Of a stretch of DNA of 64,000 nucleotides, positions 50,108 through 61,282 are shown piece by piece. A model generated the notes under the pieces. That model had not been told where the DNA came from. It saw nothing but the letters and a program-made list of their open reading frames with translations, and searched no databases. The position numbers were made by a program, and so were the translations under genes. The stretch comes from Acanthaster planci (lineage: Eukaryota > Echinodermata > Asteroidea > Valvatida > Acanthasteridae), in NCBI RefSeq assembly GCF_001949145.1, contig NW_019091441.1:632057-696056 (forward strand). The letters run 5' to 3'. Positions within the stretch are counted from its first letter, which is position 1. Every line of letters starts with the position of its first letter.

Positions 50108-50673
50108 AGCGCGGTAGGCCATTAAAGTGGGCAATTGGGATGACAAAAAAGAGCAGAAATTAAACCCGGTGTTATGATACAGATCACGCCAGAACCATCT
50201 TTCGAAGGAATGGCAACTTCTGGTTGTCAATTTCTAATTCTAATTCTAATGGTCTTGGAGCATGAGGCTTCACTTTCAGGATACAGTTTAGGAGGAACGG
50301 AGGTGGCAATAACACCAAAACGTTGCTCTTTTCTCTACATGAGAAAGCAGACAGAAGCCAACATGTATGTCAGGCTAAAAGAAACGCATTATATGTATAG
50401 GAAAAGTCCGTGGATATGGTTTTTGTGTACGGTTTTATCCATCTCAGATTCTCTCTTCCGATAACTTTGATCACTCTCCCAGTAATCACAGGACCAGCGG
50501 CTGGGGTGATGCGTCCGTGACCCCTTCCTGGGACGACAATCCAGACATGGGGATCATGTCCCACTCATCGCTATTTGTTTGTCTTAAGGGAAGCCTACAT
50601 GGCGATGTCTTGCAATAATACTTTGTGTTTTTAAATACGTCCATTGCACGTCAGCAGCGTATCAGCCAGCTTT

Positions 50674-50681
50674 TGACGTCA
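50674..50681. promoter_or_regulatory. Second CRE (TGACGTCA) upstream of PDE5
   Basis: Full 8-bp CRE 1.45 kb upstream of the PDE5 start codon. With the site at 49867, two consensus CREs lie in an otherwise repeat-poor 1.5 kb. Confidence 0.35.
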
Positions 50682-53099
50682 GGGCTTTGCATCTATAGTC
50701 ATATTTGTGGCTAAATGTTCGCTCGAACGATCACAGTGTGTGCATGTTGTGACATCTTGCCGGAAGGCTAGAAAAGTATTTCCCAAATTTCAGCTTCGCC
50801 TCCGCTGCACATTCATCTTTGACATTGAAATCAATAGTTGTTTGTTAAAAAAAAAATCCCATCCTTTGGTCAATAGCTTACAGTTTGATATTCCTCTTGC
50901 AAAAATTAGTTTTAATTTTTAAAACAAAATTTTTAACTGATGCAAATTTCAAAGTCAGTGGATTAAAATGAGGCACGCGTAGACAAAGCTGAGATTTGAT
51001 AATCGGCCATGCATCATGTGTGTAGGTGACGCGGATCTAAACTCACATCAGACTCGTTCGCTTCATGTAAGTAGAAAACTATTCGAAAGTGAAATCGATC
51101 ACTGACGTGGAGCCGAGATAAAAAAAAATTAAATACATGAAAATGTAAGGGATTTTTAAGTGAGAAACTAAGAGTGATTAGTTGTTTCATGTCAGGTTAG
51201 TGATGTCGTGAGGACAAAACAAAAACCTTCTGTCCAACACAACTTTCTGGGCAAAAAAGGACGATCACTTTTGTTGGTGTGTTGGGGTATTTGTTCGTTT
51301 ATTTGTTTGTTTTCGGCGTAACGGCAAAGGAGCTGCTCCGAACACTTCGCGAAGGCCAGTCTTTTGATCTAGGTGGCGCTATAACTTAATAACCTCCTTC
51401 AATTCACCCGAACGTTTTATGGCTCGCGGTTCGTAACTTTCACCATGGCGACCAAAATGCCTTCCGATTCAGTGTGTTGTGTAAGAGTAATTTCTCCCAA
51501 GTCAAGTCAAGTTTTCCCGACTCAGTTGTTGATTATTGTATAAATGTACCTGTTTTCTCCATAGACCTATAGTTTTTATAAAAAGCTCTGCGGTTTTCAC
51601 TCGATTCAAAAAATTTAGAATAAAGAACTTCGCTTGCGCCGAATACATGTATCAAAACGCCTCTAGATTGCAGAGTGGGGCCTGCCCGTGCTGGCGCGAC
51701 TGCACACAGCTTGGACCATCAGTGAGTGAATTTAAAGAAAACACGGCTGAAAGGGTTCTATATCATATATGCAGGTTCTCCAGACTGTTTGAAAACGTTT
51801 TTCATTCTACGCAAACTAACGCATTTTCAACGTGTCATTTCGTCATTTCAATTGCTGTGGAACTGAGTTCTACCTACGAGCAACACATTTCGGCTTCGGG
51901 TATATTCGATTTCATCTCGTCCACGCTGAAATGTCTGTATAAAATGCAGGAAACAAATTTGCCTTTTGCCGTACAATCTAATACAAGTTTTCAATATCAT
52001 TTTACACCTGTAAATTTTTAGAACGATACTTTAATTTTATCCACGAACATCGTCGCGCTCAATTCCTAATTTCGATCTCAAAAGGCCACCATGGTAGTGC
52101 ATAATTCAAAATTCTAACATTTTAATTCTTCCTAAATTCGTTTAGGAAATTTCTTTGATATAGATGCAATAACTGGACAAAAATCTGTAATACGTTTATC
52201 CAAATTTCGTTAAACGTCACTGTGAAATCCATAATGAAATCAGTCATTTGTACCTTTCAGATTAGTTTTCTTCAACAGACCTTAATATTCTAGGTATCAT
52301 TTATGAAACAAAAGAATGCAACTGTTTTTGAAGTTAAAAAAAAACCGTCTGTATGTTTCTTTTAAATTGAAAGAGCTTGAATGTGTGCTCTGTGAAGCAA
52401 ATTATTTCTGTCAGCAGTTATCCGAGCTCAGTACGCCTTTTGTCTTTTACATGCCAACGGTTTGTCGAATTGTTCTCAAGGACACGCATAACAGATACTT
52501 TTAGATACACAAGACAGATTCAGACGACTAACGTGTTGAAGTGATTGATACAAGAAGAATTCAGTCTTTAAATGCTGCCATTCAGCGACAGCTTAGACGA
52601 ATCTGATCTGCAACGATGTTAATATCGACACAAGACTGTGGTGGAGAGTTTAACTGGGTAACTGCATAGTAAAGGAAATTTTTAATCTTCTGATTGAGAT
52701 CATTCTTTTCAATTTATCCAGGAAAAAAGATGGCATTTTCAATTTTTTTTGGCAAGATCTTCACCGAAGCACTCATGTTTATGGAAAATATGTGATGACC
52801 TTTTAACGCCAACAAAACCGAATATTTAAAACACATACGTGGCAACATTACACCATGTACGTTAACTGTTTCAACTCGCAGTCTCTTGTATTACTGATAC
52901 TTATTTATGCCCTCTGGTGTATACCTCATTTTGATTGATATTTTAAATTTGTCCGGTGTTTTACTGTTTTAAATAATTCCAATGCATTTTGAATCAATAT
53001 TGTACAGCGCGTTTATGTTCAGCATAGAATTTGCACTTGATCAATTCCATTATTATTAACAATATTGGCAGCATTATGTTGACACATTTAGATGTCATG

Positions 53100-53266
53100 T
53101 GACACAAACTATCACGCCCCCTCCCCCTCCGGTGCACCCCCATTTGAAATCTCTGTTGATTTTTCATAGCTATGCAGCTACAGCTTATTTTCTCGAGGTG
53201 CCCCTTGAAAATGTGTGCATCCCCGGGTGCCCTCCCCCCGGACATTTAGCCCCAGTTATGCCACTG
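53100..53266. repeat. hAT-type MITE fragment related to 27057-27283
   Basis: The right end, GTTATGCCACTG, matches the right end of the 27-kb MITE (GCTATGCCACTG). The interior has the same CCCCCTCCCC and GTGCCC character. The left terminus (CAGNNGCGTAGCC) and a target duplication were not found, so the copy is truncated or diverged. Confidence 0.5.
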
Positions 53267-54746
53267 GCTCACCCAAAGGAAAACCTCCTTCTGAATCTGA
53301 GCCCCTCCCATTCCAACCGTCCGCAATACAAATCTTAATCCTGTAACTGTCTACAGTACTATTCCAATTCCTTTTACTCTTAAGATGGAAATGCATTAGT
53401 GCATTACTAAGTCGTTCACCAACATTTCAAGTGATTTGATATATACAAATATGTACATACATGTATATAAAAATGCATCTACATAAAAATTAACTGGTAA
53501 CAATAAAAATAAGGTGAAAAATTTTTATTCATTGGCCCTTACAAAGTGACCTTTGATGACTTATACAACACCAATTATAGACGCGTATGTGCTGTGTGAT
53601 ATCTAAAGATTTTCCACTGTATTTTTGTCAGGGTTAAACGCAAATATACAAAAAACAGATTTAAAAAATACCAATTTTGTTTCACCTTTGTCTGTTTCTA
53701 GAGTCAGAAAATCATATTCATAAAATTTGATCTTACTTTTGCCTCAGTAAAACATGTTTTAAAAGAGATTTAAAAATTGCATCTGAGAGAAACAGTAGCA
53801 AGGCCATCAGCCGGATAGTTGTAATGAATGGTCTTCAAGTTGTCCATACACCCTAGCTAGTGTTCAACAGTTTGCTTTTCAAGTTAAAGGTTGACCACTG
53901 CAACAAAACTGTGTGTAAAGCTGATCTATAAATGGTTTGCCTGCCTGACGCTGGCTGAACATGATTTATGCCAGGAATTCTTTATATATATATTGCTGGA
54001 CTGGATGTTATTAATAATTCATCAATACCTAAGATATTTAGCTATTCTTATTGGTTCAAAGCATGTCACATGGCAGGTCTTAAATGACACTAGCTGGTTC
54101 CACTTCCTGCAGTATGTGCTAAATGTGCATCAATTCCCCTGGTCCAGTCTTAAGCAATGTTTAAGGCTGGACAAGCACATGTTCGTTCTCTTATTTAAAT
54201 AGCTGAAAATTGCCTTGACAGAGGGTATTCAACAAGGAGTGGCTGAATCTTCAGGTTAGAAATGATAACACCAGCAATCGGCCCATAGCCACAAAAACAG
54301 TAAAGACTCACTTACTGCATGATTCTATGTTCGCTGTCTTTATCTAAGAATGGCTTAGAATAATACCTAATTTGCCAGTATTGAACTGCTTAAGCCAGCT
54401 GGTTAACAATCGCAATGGCAGCTCTTTTTCAAGTATGGACTGCCAGGGCACTTAGCTATCACATTAAAGTTAGTTTTGTCAAATGACAGTTCATATTTGC
54501 AGGTTGGGTTGCCCATTATACAACACACACAAGTGCGGGTGCTGCCTGGCCAAAAGCTGCATTCAAACATCTTCATATCCTTAGCATGTAGGTGTCCCTT
54601 CAATTTGGTGGCTTCAAAGTTCAAAAATACACGGTGTTGAATATGAATGGTTTTTGCAGAGAGGCATTCCTGAATCTTTAGTAAGCCTTAAATATGCAAG
54701 AACCCCTTGTCTAATGCCCATGGGCAAGTTCAATCAGCGGCTATTT

Positions 54747-54827
54747 GTTAACCACTGGTCGATTTTCCTTGATGCCCGATATATATTTAATGCATAGGTC
54801 ACCAGTCAAAATCGACCACTGGTTGAC
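54747..54827. repeat. Inverted repeat spanning the WDR6 stop codon
   Basis: The 20-bp arms 54747-54766 and 54808-54827 are inverse copies with two mismatches (core CGATTTT/AAAATCG). The right arm covers the last codons of WDR6 up to the first base of its TGA; the left arm lies in the presumed 3' UTR. In the transcript this would form a stem with a 41-nt loop holding the rest of the stop codon and the ATTAAA word. Confidence 0.7.
54786..54791 (-). terminator. Candidate polyadenylation signal ATTAAA for WDR6
   Basis: ATTAAA lies 14 bp after the stop codon on the minus strand. It is a known variant of AATAAA. If used, the 3' UTR would be very short, so a more distal signal is equally possible. 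Confidence 0.25.
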
Positions 54828-54965
54828 AATTTGTCACTGATGGAACCTACCCCATGATGGTCATAGGATGGTAAACTGCAAGTGCCTGGTCTCGTCCCTT
54901 CACTCTCCTTCAAATGTAGAACTTGTACTCCTTGACCACACACCATGATAACATGCCCAGCATGC
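54806..54965 (-). CDS. WDR6: WDR6 last coding exon
   Basis: After a CTCTAG acceptor the first base completes an Arg codon. The frame then reads HAGHVIMVCGQGVQVLHL, matching the family C-terminus (GHRCALGGQGLEVY in vertebrates). Vertebrate WDR6 ends within a few residues of this point. Here 32 more residues follow (KESEGTRPGTCSLPSYDHHG onward) to TGA at 54806. The last seven codons fall in an inverted repeat. Confidence 0.88.
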
Positions 54966-55373
54966 CTAGAGAACCAATAAAATAACACACCCTCATCTAT
55001 ACTAAATTTAAAGTGTATGCAACATATAAAATGCAATTTAGAAAACAGCGAGAGCAAAAATATAACAAAGCAAACTAACCAATCTGAAATTAGTGGACTT
55101 CTTTCCCTCCAGTTAATACAAGTTATGAGTCAACTGGCATGATAGCTTAAACCCTAGCATGGCAGAAGAGGCCTCGGGAAAATAATTTGAAATGATGGCA
55201 AACCATAAAGTGACCATCATGGCTAAACAAATTACCTCGAAACAACACACAAACAGTTTGTCTTCCATTATCAATGGGGCAGAACTGATTCCATGCATGC
55301 ATATATGCAGAATTCGGTTGTGCTCTAGTGGTTTTTATTGTCGGGTGTTGCAAAATTAGCTGGCCTGACTTAC
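54966..55373 (-). other. WDR6 intron (408 bp)
   Basis: GTAAGT donor and CTCTAG acceptor. No internal feature was recognised. Confidence 0.85.
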
Positions 55374-55441
55374 CTCAAGGTCCAGTGGGCCATGCCAGCA
55401 CAGTCAGCAATGAGGGTAAAGCTGCTACCAAACTGCTTAAC
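55374..55441 (-). CDS. WDR6: WDR6 internal exon
   Basis: This 68-nt exon has a TTTCAG acceptor and GTAAGT donor, starts in phase 0 and ends with two bases of an Arg codon. It encodes VKQFGSSFTLIADCAGMAHW, then TLR. It occupies the place of the vertebrate segment ending VADMDCW, and ADCAGMAHW aligns with it. Confidence 0.85.
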
Positions 55442-57846
55442 CTGAAAAAAAAATTGTTGGGGTTAGGAATAGTTGAATATCTGGTGGATTGTTTTAGCAA
55501 ATGAACCACAACTATCAAATGTTGGCATATGTACAGGTATTCCTCCTCAGTAAACAGAAAGATACAAAGGGTCATCTTGGTGTACACAATACATTGTAAG
55601 TAAAGTCATGTTTATATATGGATGAATTGTGTGCATTGAAGAATCACCCAAAATGCAAGTGTATTCCTACACAATATCACAGCTCAGCGACACACTTATT
55701 TGTTCATGTACACTGCCCATTAAGGCTCAATGCTTTTGCAATATTGATCCTAAATGGCACCTTTCCATAAACACGTTTTCAGAGCACCTCATGTCAATAT
55801 GCACATTTCTGTCATGCATGGATTCACAATTTGGTAACAGAAACCCATAAAATAAGAGCTCCCTGAATGAAATCACAGCAACAGTGCTTTGAGTCATCCA
55901 GACAAGCATGGACAATTTGAAAAGTAAAAATAAAGTGCAGCATTCCTTACACTTCACCCCAAAGGATGTCAAGCAAGTTTAAGCTACATAAAAGGTTATC
56001 AATCAGATGGACCCTTTAAAATCCTCAGTTCACCACTGAGGAATGGATGCTTTGACACACTATTAAAGCAGACAAGACTTCTAAAAACAATTATTACGCT
56101 TGGAGAGAAAATTTTGAAACAAGATTCAAAAGGACACGATTGTGACTGACATTATATGTGCAGCTCTTTTCAGAACTCAGTGGGCTACTCAATGTTAGTT
56201 TCTAGCTACAAAGACAAGATTTGAAGGAGTGGTTTCCTAGTCTAAATGTAATAGGTCTTGTGATATAATCTATAATGCCAAGGAAAAAAACAGTTGTTAT
56301 TCTGAGATTAATGAAATAATGAAAAGCAAACACTGCACTAGATCCATACATCATGGTCTTGACAACAAATATTGCAGAAACTGTCCAAGATATATGTTCT
56401 CCAAAGGGATTTCCTACCAAATTAAAGCACAGCAAGATGCACAACTATTGTGCCTTTCCTTGGAACATAAAAGATAAGTATGTTATGGTCTCTTCCACAA
56501 ATGAAGGCAGTCTTCATGAGGTGGCCTTATTGACAGGACTGAAAACTTTCACTGCATATTTTCTTTTGTTCAAGACTGCCCTCTTGACAGGATCGGCAGA
56601 TGAGCTGTAATTCCTATCCAAATGGACACTACAATTTCTGTTGCAAGAGGGATTGTGATTATTTTTTCCCCTTCTGAATCAAGAAATGGAGATGGAGTTT
56701 TATTTGTTGGTAAGGAAAAGCTTGTTCTTGATCATGCTGTTGTCAAAAGTTGAAAAATAAACCGACCAAGAATTTTTATGTCAGAAAACCACGGACTTCA
56801 TATCAAGGCCAATTTCACGAAACTTACGCACTGCGTAAGTCCGCGACTTATGCAACAACTTATGGTGTAACTCACACAGTCATTTTAGGTGGCGTAAGTT
56901 GTGGGAGAAAGCAAAAATTAGTGATTTTACTAGCTTATCCTGTTTGTTTAAGCTTCATCATTGCTGAACTTAACAAGGCTTATACGAGAAACATACAACT
57001 TTGATGCAGAAGGTAATGAAACCCTTGCTTGGCAGTTAAATAACTGCAAGATTTTCTGTCCAGTTCCGATGAAGAAAGGACGAGGTGATTCACAGACTTT
57101 TTGATAACTGTTGTTATACTGGAATCAAACAGCCATTGTAAAGGCCATTTTTGTCTCCATCCAAGAATTTTAATACATGTATTATTAACACGAAGCCCAG
57201 CTGCGCAACTTTTTGTGAAATCAAATATAATTATATTATGCAGCTATGGCATAAATTTGTGGCAAAAGGCTTACGTGAGGTTCAAATTATGCCATGTTTT
57301 GTGAAATCGCCTGCTGTCCCTTTATGCAATTTATGACATGGTAAGAGAACACAGTCCTTGAAATTGACAGCTGGGTAAGGAGATCCATTAAGAAATTTTA
57401 CAATATCGTAGGATTATTTAATTCATTCATGGATGAATAAACAATTTCAAAAGTATAAATGCTGAAACATTTAGAATCGTGTAAATTATTTTAAATCATT
57501 TTTCAACCCCCCCCCCAAAATTCCATAAAATGACATTTTAAAAGAATTTGTATTTTTGTGCAACACCGCAGGCAAATTGGATGAAAGACCCAATGAGTAC
57601 AAAGTAAAATGCTTTTTGAGAATGACCGCTGTCTGTTTTTTTCAAGTGTTCAAGTGATTCTGTCTGTATGAACAATTCAGCTACCTGTTCAACGCCAAGT
57701 ACATAGAGATTGTCGGGACAGTTCCCTTTGTCCGATTTTGGAGACCTCTACCATGCGTATAAAGACAACGTGTCCGGTACCGGCAACCCCAGCGGCAAGT
57801 GGTTAACACAAATTCAGGGTGATTCAATTATTTTGTTTATAATTAC
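55442..57846 (-). other. WDR6 intron (2.4 kb) containing dispersed-repeat copy 2
   Basis: GTAATT donor and TTTCAG acceptor. It contains most of the repeat shared with 18848-18930 and no gene. A C9 run occurs at about 57509. Confidence 0.8.
57715..57795. repeat. Dispersed repeat, copy 2
   Basis: Same-orientation homologue of 18848-18930, sharing TTTGTCCGATTT, GGAGACC and CCATGCGTATAAA. A plus frame reads LSDFGDLYHAYK, compared with LSDFGDPSHAYK in copy 1. The two differ by scattered substitutions and end near ACCGGCA/CCGGCAG. The class is unknown. Confidence 0.6.
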
Positions 57847-57950
57847 CTTCAGGATGGAGGTCTTGTCAGGTGAAATGCTGATACTCCAAACACTGAGTCT
57901 TTGATCAATGGAGGATGAGACTAGAGTGCAGACATCAGTGAAACACAAGC
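57847..57950 (-). CDS. WDR6: WDR6 exon with SxSIDQRLxxW motif
   Basis: This 104-nt exon has a CTCTAG acceptor and GTAATT donor. Its first two bases complete the Gly of VTG. It encodes LCFTDVCTLVSSSIDQRLSV followed by WSISISPDK. SSSIDQRLSVW closely matches vertebrate WDR6 SASIDQRLTFW, a WD-type strand near the C-terminus, and helped fix the gene identity. Confidence 0.9.
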
Positions 57951-59302
57951 CTAGAGAAGGGTTCAGCAATGATAAACAAGATCACTCATGGGTCAGATGA
58001 AGTCTCCCCATATCACATCTCTGATGAACCAAAGAAAAATCTAATCTGTACTCCTATACAACATCATAAAAATCATCTGTTCTTTGAATTTCCAAATGCA
58101 GCATGACAAACAAAAAGACACTCTGAGCTTGAAAAACATACATGTGGCAATACAAATGTGAAAAAAGAAAACAACTTGAAAGAAAAGTAAGGTTTTGCCC
58201 TCCTGTGGGTTATATGTATTGAGCTCCTAAAACTTTACTCACAACATCTTGAAATATGCTTTCTGTATGCAATTTTGTAACTAAATAATTGATATGTTTT
58301 CCTTGTTATCATTAATTTTCATCTTTGAAAATTCAAATTCAAACAAATATTCAAAATTTGATAAGTAATTAAAGATAATCTGAACAACCCTATGGACCAA
58401 TTCTCATTCACAAACAAAACTAAAACTTGAATCATGAGTGACGAGTGGCCAAGCTCGAGAGGTGAAAATCAAATAAAAAAAAAGTTAGACAGCACTGACA
58501 AAGATTAACAAGCTGATGTCTTTTTTCTAGTATTGCTCTCAAAATCCATCCAAATATTTAGCCTGTTTATTTTACATCTTTTTGCAAATTTCCCAACTGC
58601 ATTACAATAAAAAAAATCCACAAAATATCTTGGTATTTTTTGTATATGGATCTCCACATTTGAACAGCTTTGAATATACCGTGAAAAAACACAAACAAAC
58701 AAAAAAACAAACACAGAAAAAATAAACCAACAAACAAAAACGGAAAGTGCATACTGCATCTATGATCTAAATACAGCAGGGAAATCCTAGACATGTGATA
58801 TATATTCTTCTAGTCTTTAGAGGCCACCCTCATATGTATTAGTGATAGGGCTGGGAACCAACCTAACAGATTGACCACAATAAACTTTAAAAACAGGAAA
58901 CTATAAAACAAGTGATAATTGATACAATTGACTGTATTACATGCAAATACGGTCCCTGTGAGGATTGTGGCTTCATGAAGTACACGACACCCCTTGTTTT
59001 TTCCCTTATATGTAGACCGATAGTGCTCGATAGTGCCCATCAATGCATTTGAAAAAGGGATTTGTTGACTGTGCAAGCTTATGAAAAAGTTTTATCAATG
59101 AAAGTCTTGTTGGGTGCACCGTCACTTTTTAATTTGACAATTCAGTAATGCATGAAAGCTGGCAACGGTACAAGGACTTGTTAGGTGCACTTTTGCTGAT
59201 TGTATTCCCAAATCACTTGACATAGCTTTGTAAATTTTGGTATACAGCGGCTAAAGAGGAGACACTAGGGAGTAACATGGCCACTTAGGTGACTTGACCT
59301 AC
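57951..59302 (-). other. WDR6 intron (1.35 kb)
   Basis: GTAGGT donor and CTCTAG acceptor. AT-rich, without recognised elements. Confidence 0.85.
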
Positions 59303-59449
59303 CTGTGACCTGGGCAGCGTGTGCACAGGTGATGCTGTGTGTATGCTCCACGCTGACCCTGATATTTCTGTCAGATTCAGCACTTACAGAGAGCAGACTG
59401 AGCTGTATGGAATTGTCGTCACCACCACTTGCCAATAGGAACCTGTTGC
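59303..59449 (-). CDS. WDR6: WDR6 exon, WD strand and CAHAAxVTG motif
   Basis: This 147-nt exon has a TTTTCAG acceptor and GTAGGT donor, phase 1 on both sides. It encodes NRFLLASGGDDNSIQLSLLS, a WD-repeat strand like vertebrate HLVASGSEDGSLHVF. The end, ITCAHAAQVTG, matches the invariant CAHAAHVTG of WDR6. Frames and junctions join cleanly to both neighbours. Confidence 0.92.
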
Positions 59450-61282
59450 CTGAAAACAAGAAAACAAACAAACCTTTAGTCTTGCTGAATACTTCAATTA
59501 TTTCTGCTGTGAATACATTAAATCCCTGAACTGAGTGTGTGTGAGTCCAGATGAGCATACCATTGCACAAAAGCTATTGTTAAGCTCATATGGATGGAAT
59601 TCAAAATAGTCATGTGAGCCTCAGCCTGCTGGGTGCTGTGCTAGTGCCAGACTGCCTGTAGAGGGCCGTGTAATTTTTGCCTGGGCACGGCCAAAGAAGG
59701 CCATGGTCAATCCCTTGGCCGATCCAGTTGAAGGGAGACATGCGTGATGCATCAATTGACAGCCTCCTTCATCTCAGTTAGTCCTCCACCTCAGTAAGTT
59801 ACTCCAACATTTACAGCTGAGTCCACACTTCGCGTCCTCTGTCCAGCTCTGCCTGCCCGGTGTCCTCCCTCCAGATTAACCTGCAAGCAGGAGGGTCTTA
59901 GGGTGTTGAAACGTGTGAGGTGCCCAGACCATACCAGCTTTCTCCTTTTTTATGGTCGCCAGCAAATGGCTCTTCTGGTCCAGCAAGTTTTGCCACATGA
60001 TTGGAGACATAGTTCTTGGTCTGTGCTTCGTCCAGCCTTGAGCAGCTGGTAGAGGCATTTTGGCTCATTCTCTCCAGGTCCATTGACGTGGCTCAATTTC
60101 CTAGTCATACAGCAGATCTGACATTACCAGGGATCTGTGCATTGTGTCATCTCAGTTTTGTACTGAAACTAATGCCCTTACTCCTCTAGATTTTGCCCAG
60201 TCTTGCCACTGTTGACATGGCCACTGCTGGACAGGTTTCTGTGACTGACCTGCCGTCTCTGATAATGATGGTACCCAGATACGTGAATGCTTCCGCTTCT
60301 TCAAGCTTCTTGCTGTTCACTGTGATGTCTGTACTGATATCCGCCACGAGCAGAAGCACCCCCTCATCAAGAAAAGAGCCACATTGGTCAGGAGTTTTCA
60401 TTTTGTTGGTAGTGTTGCAACTGTGATGCATGCATTTCATAGTCGTTCATGAACCAACAAAGAGTAGTTTAGTAACAAAGAAGCCTCTGTTGCTAAGAAA
60501 ATAGTGCCCTCTCTTGGTCCAGCTCAAGGTCCATCGTTGCTGTTGGTCATCACTTTTGCTCTTTTCTGTGCTGACTCCCATGCCATAAGGTTTCCCTTGA
60601 TCGGTGAGACTTTCAGTGAGTTCTTGCAGTTTGTTGTTACTTCCTGGAAGTTGGTCAATATCATCTATGAAATGCAGGTTGTGGATCTGCCTTCCCCGTT
60701 AAGATGGTGTCATGAAAGTTAAGGAGGGATTTTCTGGTGATATTCCATCAAAAGTCTTGCTGTAAGTTGAAGTGTTACACAACTTAAATCCCCTGGGTTG
60801 GGAGTAGAGTAATGCTACTTTTACCCCAGGCTTCTTCACCAAAACTGACCATCATCAAGCTCTGCTCTTTCTAATTTCCGAAACTGTGGTCTTTACACTT
60901 TTTTCTGCAACAAACTCTTTAATTAATTTGTTTTTTATTTTCATACATAGTAGCTCCAAGTTGTCCCTAAATATGGAAGTAATTAGACTACGTGGATGGT
61001 CCTTTTGTTTCTAACAAGGTAATTTTCTTGGTGCCTGTAAAATCTACGTACTCTCTGATTTGTTTTTGTGTCTCGTTGCAGCCCCAGACCGCACAATACA
61101 AAAAAGCGCTGTGTTAGATACTGCATCAAATGGCCCAGTCTTGAAGGATTTTCTGATCGGTAACCAGCACGTTGAAGCATAGGGGCTTGCTGAGTCTATG
61201 GTGACCTTTTCTCTGATTGGTCACCAGTTTCACTATTGCAAATACAGTCAACACAGAAAACCTTACCCAGACACTTACTCAC
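59450..61282 (-). other. WDR6 intron (1.8 kb) hosting a LINE remnant
   Basis: GTGAGT donor and TTTTCAG acceptor. Most of it is occupied by the decayed LINE described separately. Confidence 0.85.
59640..60760 (-). mobile_element. Decayed LINE (non-LTR retrotransposon), 3' part
   Basis: Reading on the minus strand, 60681-60570 gives LHFIDDIDQL and YGMGVSTEKSKV, the RT catalytic region (family form RFADDI...YGMEVSTEKSK, here with ADD changed to IDD). Block 60340-60186 gives KKLEEAEAFTYLGTIIIRDG, the common LEEVxSFKYLG segment. Block 60040-59900 gives NHVAKLAGPEEPF, and a Gly/Arg-rich GGHRAGR tail follows. Stops and gaps separate the blocks. It is inserted in the same orientation as WDR6 within an intron and is inactive. 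Confidence 0.75.

Larger units (their letters stand above)
49229..54805. other. Intergenic region between WDR6 3' end and PDE5 5' end
   Basis: These 5.6 kb hold the PDE5 5' untranslated and promoter region (CRE palindromes and a TATA-like box listed separately) and a hAT-like MITE fragment near 53.1 kb. A 161-codon plus-strand frame at 51536-52021 is the longest uninterpreted frame; it has no recognised domain and is not called. No ACATGT clusters occur between about 49.9 and 51.6 kb, so this stretch is less repetitive than the introns. Confidence 0.6.

Noticed and set aside
51536-52021. 161-codon plus-strand frame upstream of PDE5
   Set aside because: No recognisable domain, mixed composition and no splice context. 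In 64 kb of AT-rich DNA one frame of this length is plausible by chance. RNA-seq over the region would decide.
60193-60426. 77-codon plus-strand frame
   Set aside because: It is the antisense of the LINE reverse-transcriptase block.
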